From positions 72,001 through 136,000 of the forward strand of contig VIIQ02000117.1 in the NCBI GenBank assembly GCA_007449985.2: 64,000 nucleotides of DNA, written 5' to 3'. The position numbers and the translations under genes were made by a program. Each line of letters begins with the position of its first letter. The first letter of the stretch is position 1. This DNA is from Desmodesmus armatus. Lineage: Eukaryota > Chlorophyta > Chlorophyceae > Sphaeropleales > Scenedesmaceae. The notes below the pieces were generated by a model. The model did no database searches. It had not been told where the DNA came from and saw only the letters and a program-made list of their open reading frames with translations. Of the stretch, positions 23,193 through 34,856 are shown piece by piece.

Positions 23193-26100
23193 TCACACAT
23201 CCAGTAGGGCTAACAGGTCCTCCAAGCTGTCCTCGTCATCCTGCGCCGCTGGAGCTGCTGCTGCGGGGGCTGCCTGGTATCCCATTGCAGTGGTGACTGT
23301 GCTGGGGTATGCTGGCATTGCAGCAGTAGGCGCACTGACAGCTGCTGGCTGCAGCCATGGTAGCGGCGGCTGCTGCTGCTGAATGGCTGCCGGGTGGTAA
23401 GCTGCTGCTGTGGAGGTGACCGCAGGTGCCGACACAGTCGCAGCAAGCGGACTAGGTGTCGCGCTTGCTGCATATGCTGCAGTCGGTGCTGCGTAGGCAA
23501 GGTAGGGGGGTGCTGGAGCAGCAGCAGCAGCAGCTGGGGCGCGGGCAGCGTAGGGGTTGTTGGTGTAGGGCTGCTGCTGCTGGTAGGCTGGTGCCTGCTG
23601 CGGGGTGCCATGTGAGACGCCCCAAGCAGTTGCGGCAGAGTCCGCACTCCCAGCAGACCCCCAGCCGTCACCACTGTCAGCCATCACCATTCCTGGCCAG
23701 CCACCGCCCCCAGAAGTTTCAGCTGAGGGCTGCGATTCTGCTGAGTGCTGCCGTTGCTGCCGCGCCTGGGCGGCCGCGAGCAGTGCTGCTTGCTGCTCCT
23801 GCTCCCACCGCCGCTGGGCCTCCTCCAAAGCGAGAGACTCCTGCATGGCTTTCTGCAGCTGCTCGTCTTCATCTGCAGCAGCTGCTGGTGGCCCCCCTAG
23901 CCCTGCTTCCTCCATGGATGCCTGCAGCAGCACAGCAGACAAGCACGACATACATGCAGGACCACACGTCAACATCTGAGAGGCTGGTAGGACTGCAGGT
24001 TCAAACGACGACTAGCACGTTCTCAACACCCATGGCCCCCAACTACCCAAACTACCCACTCAACGCAATGATGGCCTGGTGTACCAATCCGACAGCTGCT
24101 GCTGCACATTGCATACTCGGTCAGCTACACATCCTGATCAGCACACCCACAGCTTCAGCCAACCCACCCGCACCAACACACCATCCTGCGATACGAAAAC
24201 ACCCGCAGTATTCCCCAGACTCAAGAACACAACAATCCACAGGCAGCACCCACCTGAATTGCAGCCCGCAACAGCTCCTCCTCCCTTCTCTGCAGCTCCG
24301 CCGGGTCCTCTCCAGGCTCCTGACCCCTGCTGCTACTGGCCGCACCAGCCGGCGGAGACACAACAGGCGGAGCCGCCTTGCCCTTCACACCCACTGCCTG
24401 CCACCCCTCTTGATCTGCGGGTTCGTCCTCCTGCTGTTGTGACCACTGCGGGACTGGTGCTGACTCAGCGACGTGGCTGGTGGCCTCGTCATCATCAGAG
24501 TCGTAGTCATACTCTGATGAGTCATCTGAGAGGTCCATGTGCCTCGCCAGCAAGGCGTGGTAGGCGTCAATGTCTGCGAGGAAAGTACCACATGACATTT
24601 GGTGTGTCGTACGGACAGCGGTTGCTCAAACAATATGGCACGCATTTAGCAGCGAGCGTTGCAGAGTTCAGGAGAGCAGATGCCATGCGCACGCATGCCC
24701 AAACCTGAGCTGTGCAAAATGCAACAGACTGTGGTGACCCAACTGCTTGAGCTGTGCTGGCCATCACACTCCCATGTACTAGCCCACCACAGCACGCCAA
24801 CCGCAAACAGTCAGCAGCAGCCCACACCCCCACTCAAGTGGACACTATGGAAAGAGTCGCTCACTTGTGATAAAGCGGCTGCCACTTGCCACAGACCCAG
24901 TGTCTCCCGCTGCTGCGTTGTTGTCAAAGCTGAGGCTGGCCTGGCTCTGCACCTCCTCTAGACCAGGTGTGCCAGACACACTGCCATTGGCACTGCTGGC
25001 GTCCCAGCCAGGCCCCCCCTCCTCCTTCCTCTTGGCTGCCCGCTTCTGGTTTTTCTTGGCGGCCTTGCCTGCACAGCGCGAGGTTGGAAGGAGGGCATCG
25101 GAGGCGGGATGGCGCGGCTGGAGCCGAAAAACTTGCAGTGGATGGAATGTGGGATGATGGTGCGGGGGTGTGCTAAAAAGGACACACAATGCAGCAATGC
25201 TGCCTTGCATGCAGAGAGTGTGAGGTTAGCGGAAAGGCAAGGTAGGTGTTTGAATGCGAATAGCACCACTGTTCAGGTGGTGGGTAGGCATGGTAAGTGG
25301 CTTGGTGCACGTCCTGCTTAAAAAGAATGAATTGCAGCAGTGGCTTCTGGAAAAGCCAGAGGCAGCCCATATAGATGACATACTCTGCAAGCTTGTCAAC
25401 TTCAACCGTTGGTGCCTGCACTACTGCTTGGACCCTGCCACCTTGCCTTGCAACTTGGCAATAAAGATTCAGCCCCATTTGCTGAGGTCCAGCAAACCAA
25501 GCCTGAGCATACATACAAACAGGCTGAACACTGAGTGTAACCCTCAGCCAAGCCAGCGGCCCTCCTACCTTGCCTAGCCCTTTCTACTGCTGCTTCTGCC
25601 TCATCCACGTAGCCTGGTGGCAACTCCTGCTGCCCCTTGCCATCCAAGTTGCGCCCCAACGGGTCGGCCTTGGGAGCCTCTGGCATGGGCCTGCAGCAGC
25701 ACGGCACAGCACAGCATATAAAAGCATCAACAACCTGCCACAGCAAAACACAGCACATGGTGTTGACTGCAGTACGGGGCTGGCGCACAACACAACGGCT
25801 GGCCAAGCCAGTGGGCCTGTGACATGTGCATAAGAATAATAAGAAGCCTTTCACCTGCTATGCTTGGTTCAGCGACCCAGCTAGGCAGCACAGAATAAAA
25901 GGCCACGGCTCTTTTGCAAGTCTCTTTACAGGGGAATAGGTAGATATTGCGAACCAACACATGCACAACCCGCTTACGGGAGCTTGGCACGTGGGTTGAA
26001 GTCACTCATAGGTGGGGCCTTGGGCTTTGCAGGCTTTGCTGGCACCCTTGGTGCTGCCACCTTGTTGGCAGCCTTGGGCTGTGGCTTGGGTCTCTTCTCA

Positions 26101-27720
26101 GGTAACACCTGCACAACACACAGTCGCAAACGTTCAGCTCCGTGATGCAACGACCTCTTGGCACAGGTGCAGCTCTGCATTTGCTGATGCTCGTTTGCAC
26201 AACACCGATCATGGCTTTGCCTTCGACCCTCGCCACTCAGCACAATGCCTGTATTGCCCACTATCAGCTGTCTGCCTGGCTGCTCACATGACGAACACAG
26301 GCATGTGGCATGCTGTGCTTGCAGGGCAGCAGGCAGCTTGCACAGCTGGAGCCAGAGTGTGTGTGGCTGCGCGACACCTTGCATGGCTGCAGCAATACAT
26401 GGGAGCTGACCTGTGGTGGCGGCGCCTTGGGCTCAGCCTTGGCGAAGACGCGCTTGCAGTGATGTGCCTGCAGGGCAACAGCACAGGACGATGAAACACT
26501 TTCCGCACTGCCCCACCTTTGATGTCGCAAACATGCACTATGTAAGCTTGCACTGACATACAAGTGCCTTGACTTGCTCCCGCCCCCAAGAAGTTCAACT
26601 CAGGCCAGGTAGTACAGCTGCCTACTGTTTTATTTGGGAGGTATAGGGGAAGGGGCGGACCCCCACTCTCTCACTCAATCCACGCCTGGCAGTGTTGATT
26701 CAAGGGCGTTGCAGGCAGGACTCTGTGCAATTTCACCGGACCTGGCGCCCAAGGCGCTACCCCGCCACGCATGCAGCTGCCTGCTGTTGGCCTCAGGATG
26801 TACTGCTTCCAAGCTGGCTGTTGGCCCGGCCCCCCAACTGTATCCTGTCAAAGGCCGATGGCCGATGGGAACTTACCAACCCCTTGCACGGCACGGGGTC
26901 GTCCTTTGCCGGCCCCTTTCCTTTGCCCTTTGGACACAGGAAATTGCTGTACGGAATGCTTGGCAGGCTGCACATGGCAGAAAGACAGGGCAGCATACAG
27001 ACATGCTGTGATGCAGCCTTGATGAAGCCTGACAGCAAGGTATTTTGGACAAGACAGTTCCTGGAACAATCATATCTGGCGAAACTGTCACTGCTAGGTT
27101 GGGGAGGCTGCCCACTATTGCTGGGTGGCATGGCAGGTGTAGGTTGTGATTGTGCTGGCGGCGATTGCACAAAATGTGGCCTGGGTCCAAGGCATGTGCA
27201 GATGCTGTGCTGGGGGCACGGCATTGACCACGCCAATGCTGCCAGCTGCGCCAGGCGCAATCCCGCGCAGCACTCACTGCTTTGCTGTCCCCTTGGAGCC
27301 TGATCCAATGAACTGCATCAACAGAAGTGCAAGCAAACTTACGTCAGCACATAGTGGCCCCAGCATCCTGACAGTGTCATATTCCAATCTACAAGCAGTT
27401 GCAGATTGGTAATGACTGCACATCACAAGGTCACCAGGCTCTACTGTGGGCTGTCAACACCAGCACAAGCAGGCTGACCTTCTTGAGGCAGTCTGCATGG
27501 TAGATGTCCCCATCCTCTCTGTGGCAGTTGGCTGTGCAGAAGAGAACGTGGCAGTCCTGCATATGGCCATCCAAGAAAAGACAGCTTCACCATCTCCCTG
27601 GGCCAGCCACAACCTGACAGCAGATCAGCAGTTGTGTTGAGGGTTGCTGACCTCATAGCGTGCGTCTGCCTCCTTGCCACAAAGATCGCACATGCCACTG
27701 GTGGCACTGTCTGACGCCAT
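23193..27720 (-). CDS. Cys-rich (zinc-finger-like) protein with ubiquitin-interacting motif
   Basis: Nine exons read in frame on the minus strand: 27720-27652, 27556-27479, 26927-26877, 26467-26411, 26108-25978, 25690-25569, 25068-24865, 24573-24254, 23921-23193, giving 586 aa. The start of exon 3 is the least certain junction. The first ~85 residues carry spaced metal-ligand candidates (CDLCGKEA, DCHVLFCTANC, YHADCLKK, VPCKG, AHHCKRVF), suggesting a zinc-binding module. A basic Lys/Pro-rich stretch follows (RPKPQPK, AKPAKPKAPP), then KKNQKRAAKRKE, an acidic segment (SDDSSEYDYDSDDDE), and at about residues 361-380 DEDEQLQKAMQESLALEEAQ, a good match to the ubiquitin-interacting motif (acidic cluster, central Ala, conserved Ser). 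A Gln/Ala-rich coil and a low-complexity Ala/Tyr/Gln tail end in an acidic LEDLLALLDV. Function unknown; ubiquitin binding is inferred from the motif. I could not match the N-terminal Cys pattern to a named finger. Confidence 0.75.
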
Positions 27721-28414
27721 ACCAGCCTGTAAGGCGTGCTGCGTCGCTCGATGTGCTGGTGTCTGGGGTGAGACGAGGGCTGTGCGGTTGATAAGTTGCG
27801 ACCTTGAGCATGGAAATGTGAACAAGAAACAAACAAGCACCAATTTGGCGCGTTTGCCCCCTAACAGTTGCAAAACCGTCGTTGATGACCCACTATTCTG
27901 TGGCCAACACCTGTATCATTGGATTCAGTGCGGCCAGTGATTTGTTTCAGGCCTACTCTGCAGCGCGCAGTGGAAATGAAATTTGGTATGAGTACCTAGC
28001 GACCTGATCTGCTGCTGCTGCTGCCAACCAAACAAACACAGCTGTACAGTCGCTTGAGATACAAACTGCATGACTTTCTCAGGTGTAGTAATGGTCCCTG
28101 TCGTTGGTACCACTCCTGGCCTTTTCCAACCTGGTGCGTGCATCCAACTGCTCCACCCAGGCAAGCCTGGCTCAGCGCTGTGAACCCCTCTCCCCCACAC
28201 AGCCTGCAGAGCTCTGATCCATCAACTGTTACCAGCGCCGAACCAAGCACGTGAGCATATCGGTGGCTCAAGCTGTGACGCTGCTGCCGTCACAGCCAGC
28301 ACGATGGCAGCAGAGCGCGGCTGGCACAGCAACACCTTCTTGCACAGCATGCTGCAGCAGCGGCTGCTACTGCTGTAGCTGAGCAACAGGATAAACACAC
28401 GCTGCTGCAATGGC

Positions 28415-30423
28415 TTATGCCTTCTGGGCAGCCTTCCTCACGCGCAGGCTCTTGAGCACGGCGGCAGCGCGGGCGACAGCGGCGTTCTGCATACAGCAGC
28501 AGACGGCACGGACAAACGCTTGAGCAAAGGGGCACACTGGGTACCAGGATGGTTGGCTGCACTTTCAAACACCACGCCAACTGCCCCAAGACGGCTGTGA
28601 ATGCCAATGTCACCCTGGCCATAACTGCGTGCCCCAGCTGCCTCGCCTGACCGCCCAGGCGTCAGCAGTCCTGCTGAATGATTGTCATAGCGTCTCACTC
28701 TCTGACATCACACTGCACCGCCAGCCTGCCTTGCTGCTGCTGCTAGCAACCTTGCGACACTTACTTGCCCCGTTTCGAGGGGCGCACGCCTGCCCCTTGT
28801 TGCCCCCATAGCCCCCATATGCCCCCAGCACAACCACCACTTACACACCCCACCACTAGGCCCGCCACACCACACAGCATGCCTCCCCATGCGCAGAAGC
28901 AGAAGCACAGCATCATCATCCCCAGCTGCACATGTGTCCAGGCAAGTCTCACCCTACACATGCTGCTGCCCCACCCCACAGCCACAAGCTCACTGTGCAG
29001 CTAGCTAAGTGAATCTGAAATGTTTTCAGAAGGTGTTGAAAAAACCCACCTTGAGGTCGGGCCTGTATCCAGCCACCTCCTTGGCGACGCTCTTCAGCAC
29101 GCGGCGGCCGTTCTTCTTGCTGACAGACACGGCAGCAGACTTGGCAGGCTGCTGGCCGTTCTTGGTGCGCTTCTTGCTCACCTGGGCAGCACACGTAGAA
29201 AAACACAGGCACAGGCACGGGAGTGAAAGCAGATATAAACAAGCACGGATCGAAGCAGATGGGGTTGGATGCACAGGTGCCGTGCTTCTTGGTCACCTGG
29301 GCAACAGACACGGCACGGGACAGGCTGACAAGCAAGTGCCACACCCAGGTCACAGCTGCTATGGACGACACTTCGGCTGTGCGGCAACCTCACTGTGCTG
29401 TGCTGTGCTTGCTGCTGCTGCTGGCTGTGACTGCTGCTTCTGATGCTGCTGCTGCAGATACTGAGGATCGCTGTTATGGCGCATTGGTCACACTGAGTAT
29501 CCCACCCCACCAGCTGCATCTCTGCACTGTGCTTTCATGAGGGGCCGTGGCCGCCAAGGGGTGCTGCTGCTGGATCTCCGCTGCTGCTGGCACCCAATGC
29601 GCCTGTGTTGACCGGCACTAGCAAAAACACTGGCCCGCACACCGCGAGCAGGCCCAGGCCCCACGTGTCACGGTGTAGGCAGCATTGCCCAGGCTGTGCG
29701 CACCCCCACCCCGCGTACTCCACTGCTGCTGTTGCTGTTGCTGCTGATGTTGCTGCGCACCTTGACAGCATCGCCCTCTGCACGGATGTCAATGGTCTTG
29801 GCGTTGGCCAGACCTGCAGCAACAGCCCCAAAGCAGCTTCACATCAGTACCAGTGTGCTGCCACCAACAGCCCCTCCCTCGAAGCCACACAACCTGACTC
29901 CCCAAGCGCTGCGCAAGTAGACGCGCTGGAATTTCTGGACTCCAGCTGCAACTCCTGCTGTGGCAATCATTATGACGCAATTTTGCAGCTGCCTCAGCTC
30001 TAGCCATTCAAATGGCGGCAACTGGCAGATGCTGTGCTGATCTGCCAGGCTGTCCTGCTAGTGCCACGCACCACTGTGCTTGTAGGAGTGCTTGTTGTAC
30101 AGGTTTCCTGCCTCTGCTGAGAAGGTTGTGAAGTTCAGGTTCTTCCTGATGAAGGCGTTGTGGCCCTGCAGCAGGGACAGCAGTTGCAGGTGCAACAAGT
30201 GAGGAATGAGGCCACACCAACTATTGCCAACTTGATAGTCACATAGTCAAAACAGCTGCTCTTCCTTGTTGGATCGAAGCTCCCTGAACATGGATATGGG
30301 CTGCAACTCAGCCAGGCTGCAGGCTTTCAGCCTCTGTGGGAGTTGGGCTGCCACTGCTGCAGCAGAGGTACTGCTGGTGCAACGCACCTTCACCACCTCC
30401 CAGATCAGCTGAGGAGCAGCCAT
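28415..30423 (-). CDS. RPL28: 60S ribosomal protein L28 (eL28)
   Basis: Eukaryote-specific protein of the large cytosolic subunit. Exons 30423-30388, 30165-30072, 29813-29761, 29181-29050 and 28486-28415 give 128 aa in frame, close to the family's usual ~140. It opens MAAPQLIWEVVK, then the hallmark GHNAFIRKNLNFTTFSAEAG, NLYNKHSYKHSGLANAKTI, a basic middle (VSKKRTKNGQQPAK), KKNGRRVLKSVAKEV, YRPDLK and a Lys/Arg/Ala tail ending RKAAQKA. All junctions are GT-AG. The start lies 326 bases from the start of the divergent exonuclease gene. A degenerate copy of the exon 4 5' edge lies in the preceding intron. Confidence 0.95.
29159..29330 (-). repeat. decoy copy of the eL28 exon 4 acceptor
   Basis: On the minus strand the true exon 4 starts at 29181 (GCCCAG, then GTGAGCAAGAAGCGCACC). 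About 120 bases upstream in the intron, near 29298, a similar text reads GCCCAG, then GTGACCAAGAAGCACGGCAC, again with an intact AG. Confidence 0.6.
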
Positions 30424-30749
30424 CTTAATGTCTTATGCTGCAACCACGTGTAGCAACCTACAGATACAGCGGCACAGGGAGGCCGTCAGTGTATCAGGGT
30501 GCGATGAAAGGTGGACGGCGTGTGACAAAGCGACAGCAGGCAACGTCGGACGCACCTTGAACGAGCACAACAGCGCAAAAGAGAGAGCTTCGACCTCTGC
30601 TGGGAAGTTTGGCACTGCAGTGAAAAGGTGTTTTAGGGTCCAACACCCTTCCCCTCTCCCTCGACAGCCTGGACACACATCAGACAATCAGGGTGATTTT
30701 GAGGAAAGCCTGCTGACACTCTTAATGCCCAACACCTCACACAACTCAT
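30424..30749. promoter_or_regulatory. shared divergent promoter region, eL28 / exonuclease-RAP
   Basis: 326 bases separate the two start codons. No clear TATA box is seen in either direction. The start of the exonuclease gene is less certain than that of eL28. Confidence 0.45.
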
Positions 30750-33144
30750 ATGCATCTGATTGCTGCCAGGCCTAATTACCCCAGCAGTTGGACGTCTGCC
30801 CGCCCTCTAGCAGGTCTGCCCAGGATTGTCAAGCACCCACTCGGCAGCCAGGTATCGAAGTGCACCTCTGTCGAGCTAGCACAAACTGCTGACAGCTGGG
30901 GCCTGCAGTGTTCAAACAGCTCAGTGGTGTCCCCGCCCGCTTCGCAAGTGCCTCCTCTGGTGCTGCTGGTTGATGGTACCAACCTTGGGTGTATCTCTGC
31001 TGGCAGCAGCAGCAGCTCAAGCCGACACCGCCAAAGCAGGCTGCACCAGTCCACAGCAGCACGCTTCTCTGCCTGGCTCCAGTTCCTTGCAGCTTTCGTA
31101 GACAGCTGCAACAGGCGCAACAGTGATGCCAGCGACGTGGGCAGCAGCAGGGGTAGGACTGCCACCGGCAGCAACAATAGCAGTGCCGGTGGCGTGCTGG
31201 CATGTGTGCTGGTGGCTTTTGACAATAAGGGCTCTACTTTGACAAACGTGCGGGCACAGCTGCAGCCTGCCTACCTCAGTAAACGCTACCCCAGCCAGCA
31301 GCAGCAGCAAGGGGCGAAGCCTCCTCAGCGCAATGTTGCGCTTTCAGGTTGGTCTGAGTTGTCAGGCGTAGTGGAGCAACTCAACCACTGTGAACATGAG
31401 CAGCAGCAGCAGCAGCAGGGGGCCCTGCAAGTTGGCCAGCCGGCACAGCTGCAGCAACGGCTAGGGGGACATGGCAGTGCCGGCGCAGCGCCGCCCCAAT
31501 GCCCCTACCTGGTGACACATGCAGCATATGGCTTTGAAGCCGACGACGCCATCGCTGCCGCTGCACAGTGGGTGAGTGGGAGCTGTACTGCCTTCATTGC
31601 TGCCCAATTGAGCAGACAACCCAGTAGACACTGAGGCTCAATGCAAATGACCTGGCCTTTGCTTTACACTCTCACGCCTCTTCACTTCACGCCTCTTATA
31701 TAACTTACATTTCAAGCTGGTCAGCTTAGCCAGTTACTGCAGTTGTGTGTTGCTGCGCATTGATGAAAACATCCATGAATGCCCTTGTACTGGCTGTACA
31801 CTTTGCTCACGCCATCTTGTTGTGCTGCATGCCATGCATGCTGCAGTGCAGGACACAGCTTGACCCAGCACCCCTGGTCGTCATCGCCAGTAGCGACAGT
31901 GACATGCAGCAGCTGTTGGATGAGCACACCTACTGGCTGGAGCTGCAGCAGGTTAGTGGCATGCAAGGGTGATTGGGGTGGTGCGTGCAGCTCAAGGCCA
32001 TGATAGACTCTATCATACCTACGTGCTTGTCAAGGTCATGGCATGAAGCATGAGCTTATGGCAGCCCGCCTGATCAGAGCTCACTGCATGTGGGGGTGAC
32101 GACCACGTGCCTCTCGTAAGCGTTTGCCCAACGACAGGCCCCTCTTGAACTGATGTTGAAAGGTGCCTGGCCCAAGCCTTTGGCCCAGTGTTGTACCACA
32201 AAGTACACAGATGCGCTCTGCTTGCTACGGACTTTGACGCTGTTTGTAAGACACTGAGCTTGAGTCAAGCCGATGCAATCGTGCTGTTAGTCAAGAATGT
32301 TTTTGTGTGTGACACAGGTGGCCTCTACCCAGCACCCCTCGGGCCTCAAACTGCATTCAGCAGCCTCGTTCCGGCGGGAGTATGGCTTTGAGCCGAGCTC
32401 ATACCCAGACTACCTGGCCCTTGTGGGCAAGAAGGAGGCCAGCATCAAGGGGGTAGGGGTGTCAACCAAGCTTGCAAGAACACTGCTGGCCAAGTGAGTG
32501 CCGTCTGTTGGGGGAGTATCGTGGTAGTCAAAGTTACTTCATACCATGCTTCATACTGTGAAGCATGGTGGTTTGATCGCTGCAGTGGCGCATAGTTTGC
32601 TTGAGCAACAGCAGGTAGTTGGGGTGTGTCTGAGCAACCCTGGAGGGTTGGCCAGGTTATGGATAGTGCACCTAGCAGCTAGGCAGCATTAGGCTGCCCC
32701 TGACAGCCAAAGCAGGGATATGTGGTTCCATCAGGGGGCAAGGGGAAACCCTGAGTGCTTGGTTTGGGCTACTAGTAGCTTTGTGCTCGCTTGAGTCCAG
32801 GTCGGGTGACCCTCTCAAGCCCAAAGTTTAAGTCACCTGTGCCTATTGATGTACCCACCACCTGTTTGTGTTACCGCCACCGCAACCTGCACTCGCCGTC
32901 GCCCCCGCCTGCCCTCAGGTTTGGATCATTGGAGAACGTTCTAGCGTCCCGCTCTGCCCTGAAGGCTTACGGTGCTGCACACAAGCTGCTCGGTAAAGAC
33001 CAGCCAGGCGCTGACACCCGGTGTGCAGCAGCAGCAGCCAACCTGGCGGTCTTGCGAATGAGGCCTGAGCAGCAGCAGCTGCCGGTGCAGCAGCTGCAGC
33101 AGAGTTACAGCCAGGCCCTGACAAAGCTGCCACATCTCCAGCCT

Positions 33145-33199
<55 letters not shown>

Positions 33200-34290
33200 C
33201 CTGCAGCACTATCACGCCAGCGGAGGGCGCTCCCCAGCTGCAGCAGCAGCAGGAGGGGCCGGGTGCTCCTGAGATGAATGCCCTGGCTCAGTTTGCACAG
33301 CCGCATTCGTTGTCCTTGCTCCACCCAGCTCGCCGACTGCACATGCAGCAGTGCCAGCCATACCTTGCAGTTCTGCAGGACTGCTTGAAGCAGCTGGGTT
33401 TGGAGCAACAGGAAGCAAACTGGACCAGCCCGACAGGCTTGTGGGGTGACCTGTTGGTTGATGTGCAGGCCGTCCGAGCAGCCAGAAACAGTAGCAGCAG
33501 CAGCAGCGGCAGCAGCACAAGCGGCGGCAGTGGCAGCAATGGCAGCCAGGGCGGCTGCAGTGGCTCCACGGAGGTCGGCAGCAGCTTGACCAGCAGTGCC
33601 ACTTTGCTGGCCTTTCAGGTCTTGGGTCCTGCAGATCTGTCTTCAGGTAGGGTGCAGCGTGTGTAAGACACTGAGCTTGATATGGTGTGTGGGTGCAAAC
33701 CTGGCATGAAGCAGCCTTAGGCAGGCTGCTACTCCTCGGTTGGTCAGAAATGTACACGCTGCATAGCTACCCCTGCTGTGCATGCTGTCAGTGTGCGGAG
33801 GTTGTTGACGATGTTTGACTATGGGAGACGTGAAGGTTTCGAGCCGGTTCCGTGCTGGGGTCTGCAAACACAGCTGCATTGTGTCCTAGGCACAGCTTTG
33901 TTTGCCAGACATTGAGCCAGAAACATGTTCCATGCAGTCTGTATGCGCTGGCTGATTGCAGGTGCGACTGCGCCGCTTGGCTGCCTAACCTACGGCGATG
34001 CTGTTGACGCGCTCAGTGAACAGCTGGCGGCAGCCTGTGGCTGTTTTGACGAAGGTACATCAGCGCTGGGGCACCCCAAACGCAGCTTGCTGAAACACGC
34101 AACCTCCGGGGCCAAGCGGCAACTGACATTGTTGAAGGAGCTGGGAGTGGCAGTGGTGGTGGTGCCATTCCATGAACTAGTGCAGGGCAAGTCTGCATCC
34201 GAACAGCATGTCAGCCGTGCTGCACTGAAATATGTGCAGGCACTCCTGCATGAGCACGTGGCTGGCTGTGAGCAGCAAGGAACATCTTGA
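30750..34290 (+). CDS. organellar-type 5'-3' exonuclease fused to a RAP-like domain (5 exons)
   Basis: Exons 30750-31571, 31847-31951, 32318-32493, 32919-33646 and 33962-34290 give 719 aa in frame. The first half is a FEN/T5-type nuclease: VLLVDGTNLG around D75, LVAFDNKGSTL, YGFEADDAIAAAAQW, VVIASSDSDMQQLL, then the helix-three-turn-helix region GVGVSTKLARTLLAK with FGSLENVL. These match the plant organellar 5'-3' exonuclease (Pol I-like) family, which trims flaps or RNA primers in plastids or mitochondria. After a polyglutamine stretch the C-terminus resembles a RAP domain and the segment before it: VLQDCLKQLGL, GLWGDLLVDVQAV, LLAFQVLGPADLSS, then AKRQLTLLKELG, VVVVPFHEL and ALKYVQALL. RAP domains are RNA-binding modules of organellar RNA-processing proteins. 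Targeting to an organelle is inferred; the N-terminus is Arg/Ser/Ala-rich. The start codon is the first in-frame Met and could be elsewhere. Confidence 0.75.
33143..33198 (+). repeat. CAG microsatellite encoding polyglutamine
   Basis: About 18 consecutive CAG codons (last one CAA) in exon 4 of the exonuclease-RAP gene, in frame, in the linker between nuclease and RAP-like parts. Confidence 0.9.
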
Positions 34291-34622
34291 ATGGGGGAGA
34301 GGGGCAGGCTGCAACCCTGGGACAGGGGCAAGCTGCAGCCATGGCACTTCGAGTGACCCCACCAGCCAGGCAAAGCAGTGCTTAGCACACAAATACGGTG
34401 CACACAAAGCGTTCACATGTTTTGCTGCACTGGGACATCTGCAGGCACTCCTGCATCAGCACGTGACTGGCTGTAAGCGGCAGTGGACATCTTGGATGGG
34501 GCAGAGCGGCAGGCGCAGCCAGGGGACAGGGGCAGGCTGCATTCATGGCTGGCACTGCGGGTGACCCCACCCGCCAGCCAGCAGTGCTTATCACACACAT
34601 ACACACAAGGCGTTCACACGTT
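34220..34622 (+). repeat. tandem duplication of the exonuclease-RAP gene's 3' end
   Basis: A ~205-base unit starting at GCTGCACTG (34220) recurs from about 34425. Both copies hold GCAGGCACTCCTGCAT, GGCTGTGAGC/GGCTGTAAGC, ACATCTTG, GGGACAGGGGCA and a GTGACCCCAC block. The first copy includes the last coding residues and stop; in the second the stop-bearing TTGAATGG has become TTGGATGG. Confidence 0.75.
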
Positions 34623-34856
34623 CCCCAGGCTCAACTTACGATCATAAATGGTTGTCAAGAGCCTTGCAAAAAACTATCTGAAAGTGCCCAAAGCCACAAA
34701 AACACCAACGTCAGTGACAACAGCATGTGGCCGTACGTTGCGTCTGTGCGTCCCGCAGACTGATTCTGCACTACAGCTGCTCGATCTGTCTGATCCAAGA
34801 TATTGTGTGCCGGTCCGGCAATTTCCGCAAGAATGATCTCCTGAACGATGGGCTGA
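34291..34856. other. spacer between exonuclease-RAP and the next gene
   Basis: Contains the second copy of the duplicated 3' end and presumably the 5' UTR of the next plus-strand gene. No further coding signal is supported. Confidence 0.5.

Noticed and set aside
23456..24442. Long plus-strand frame (328 residues)
   Set aside because: Opposite strand of the last exons of the UIM protein, which have a consistent exon chain and recognisable motifs.
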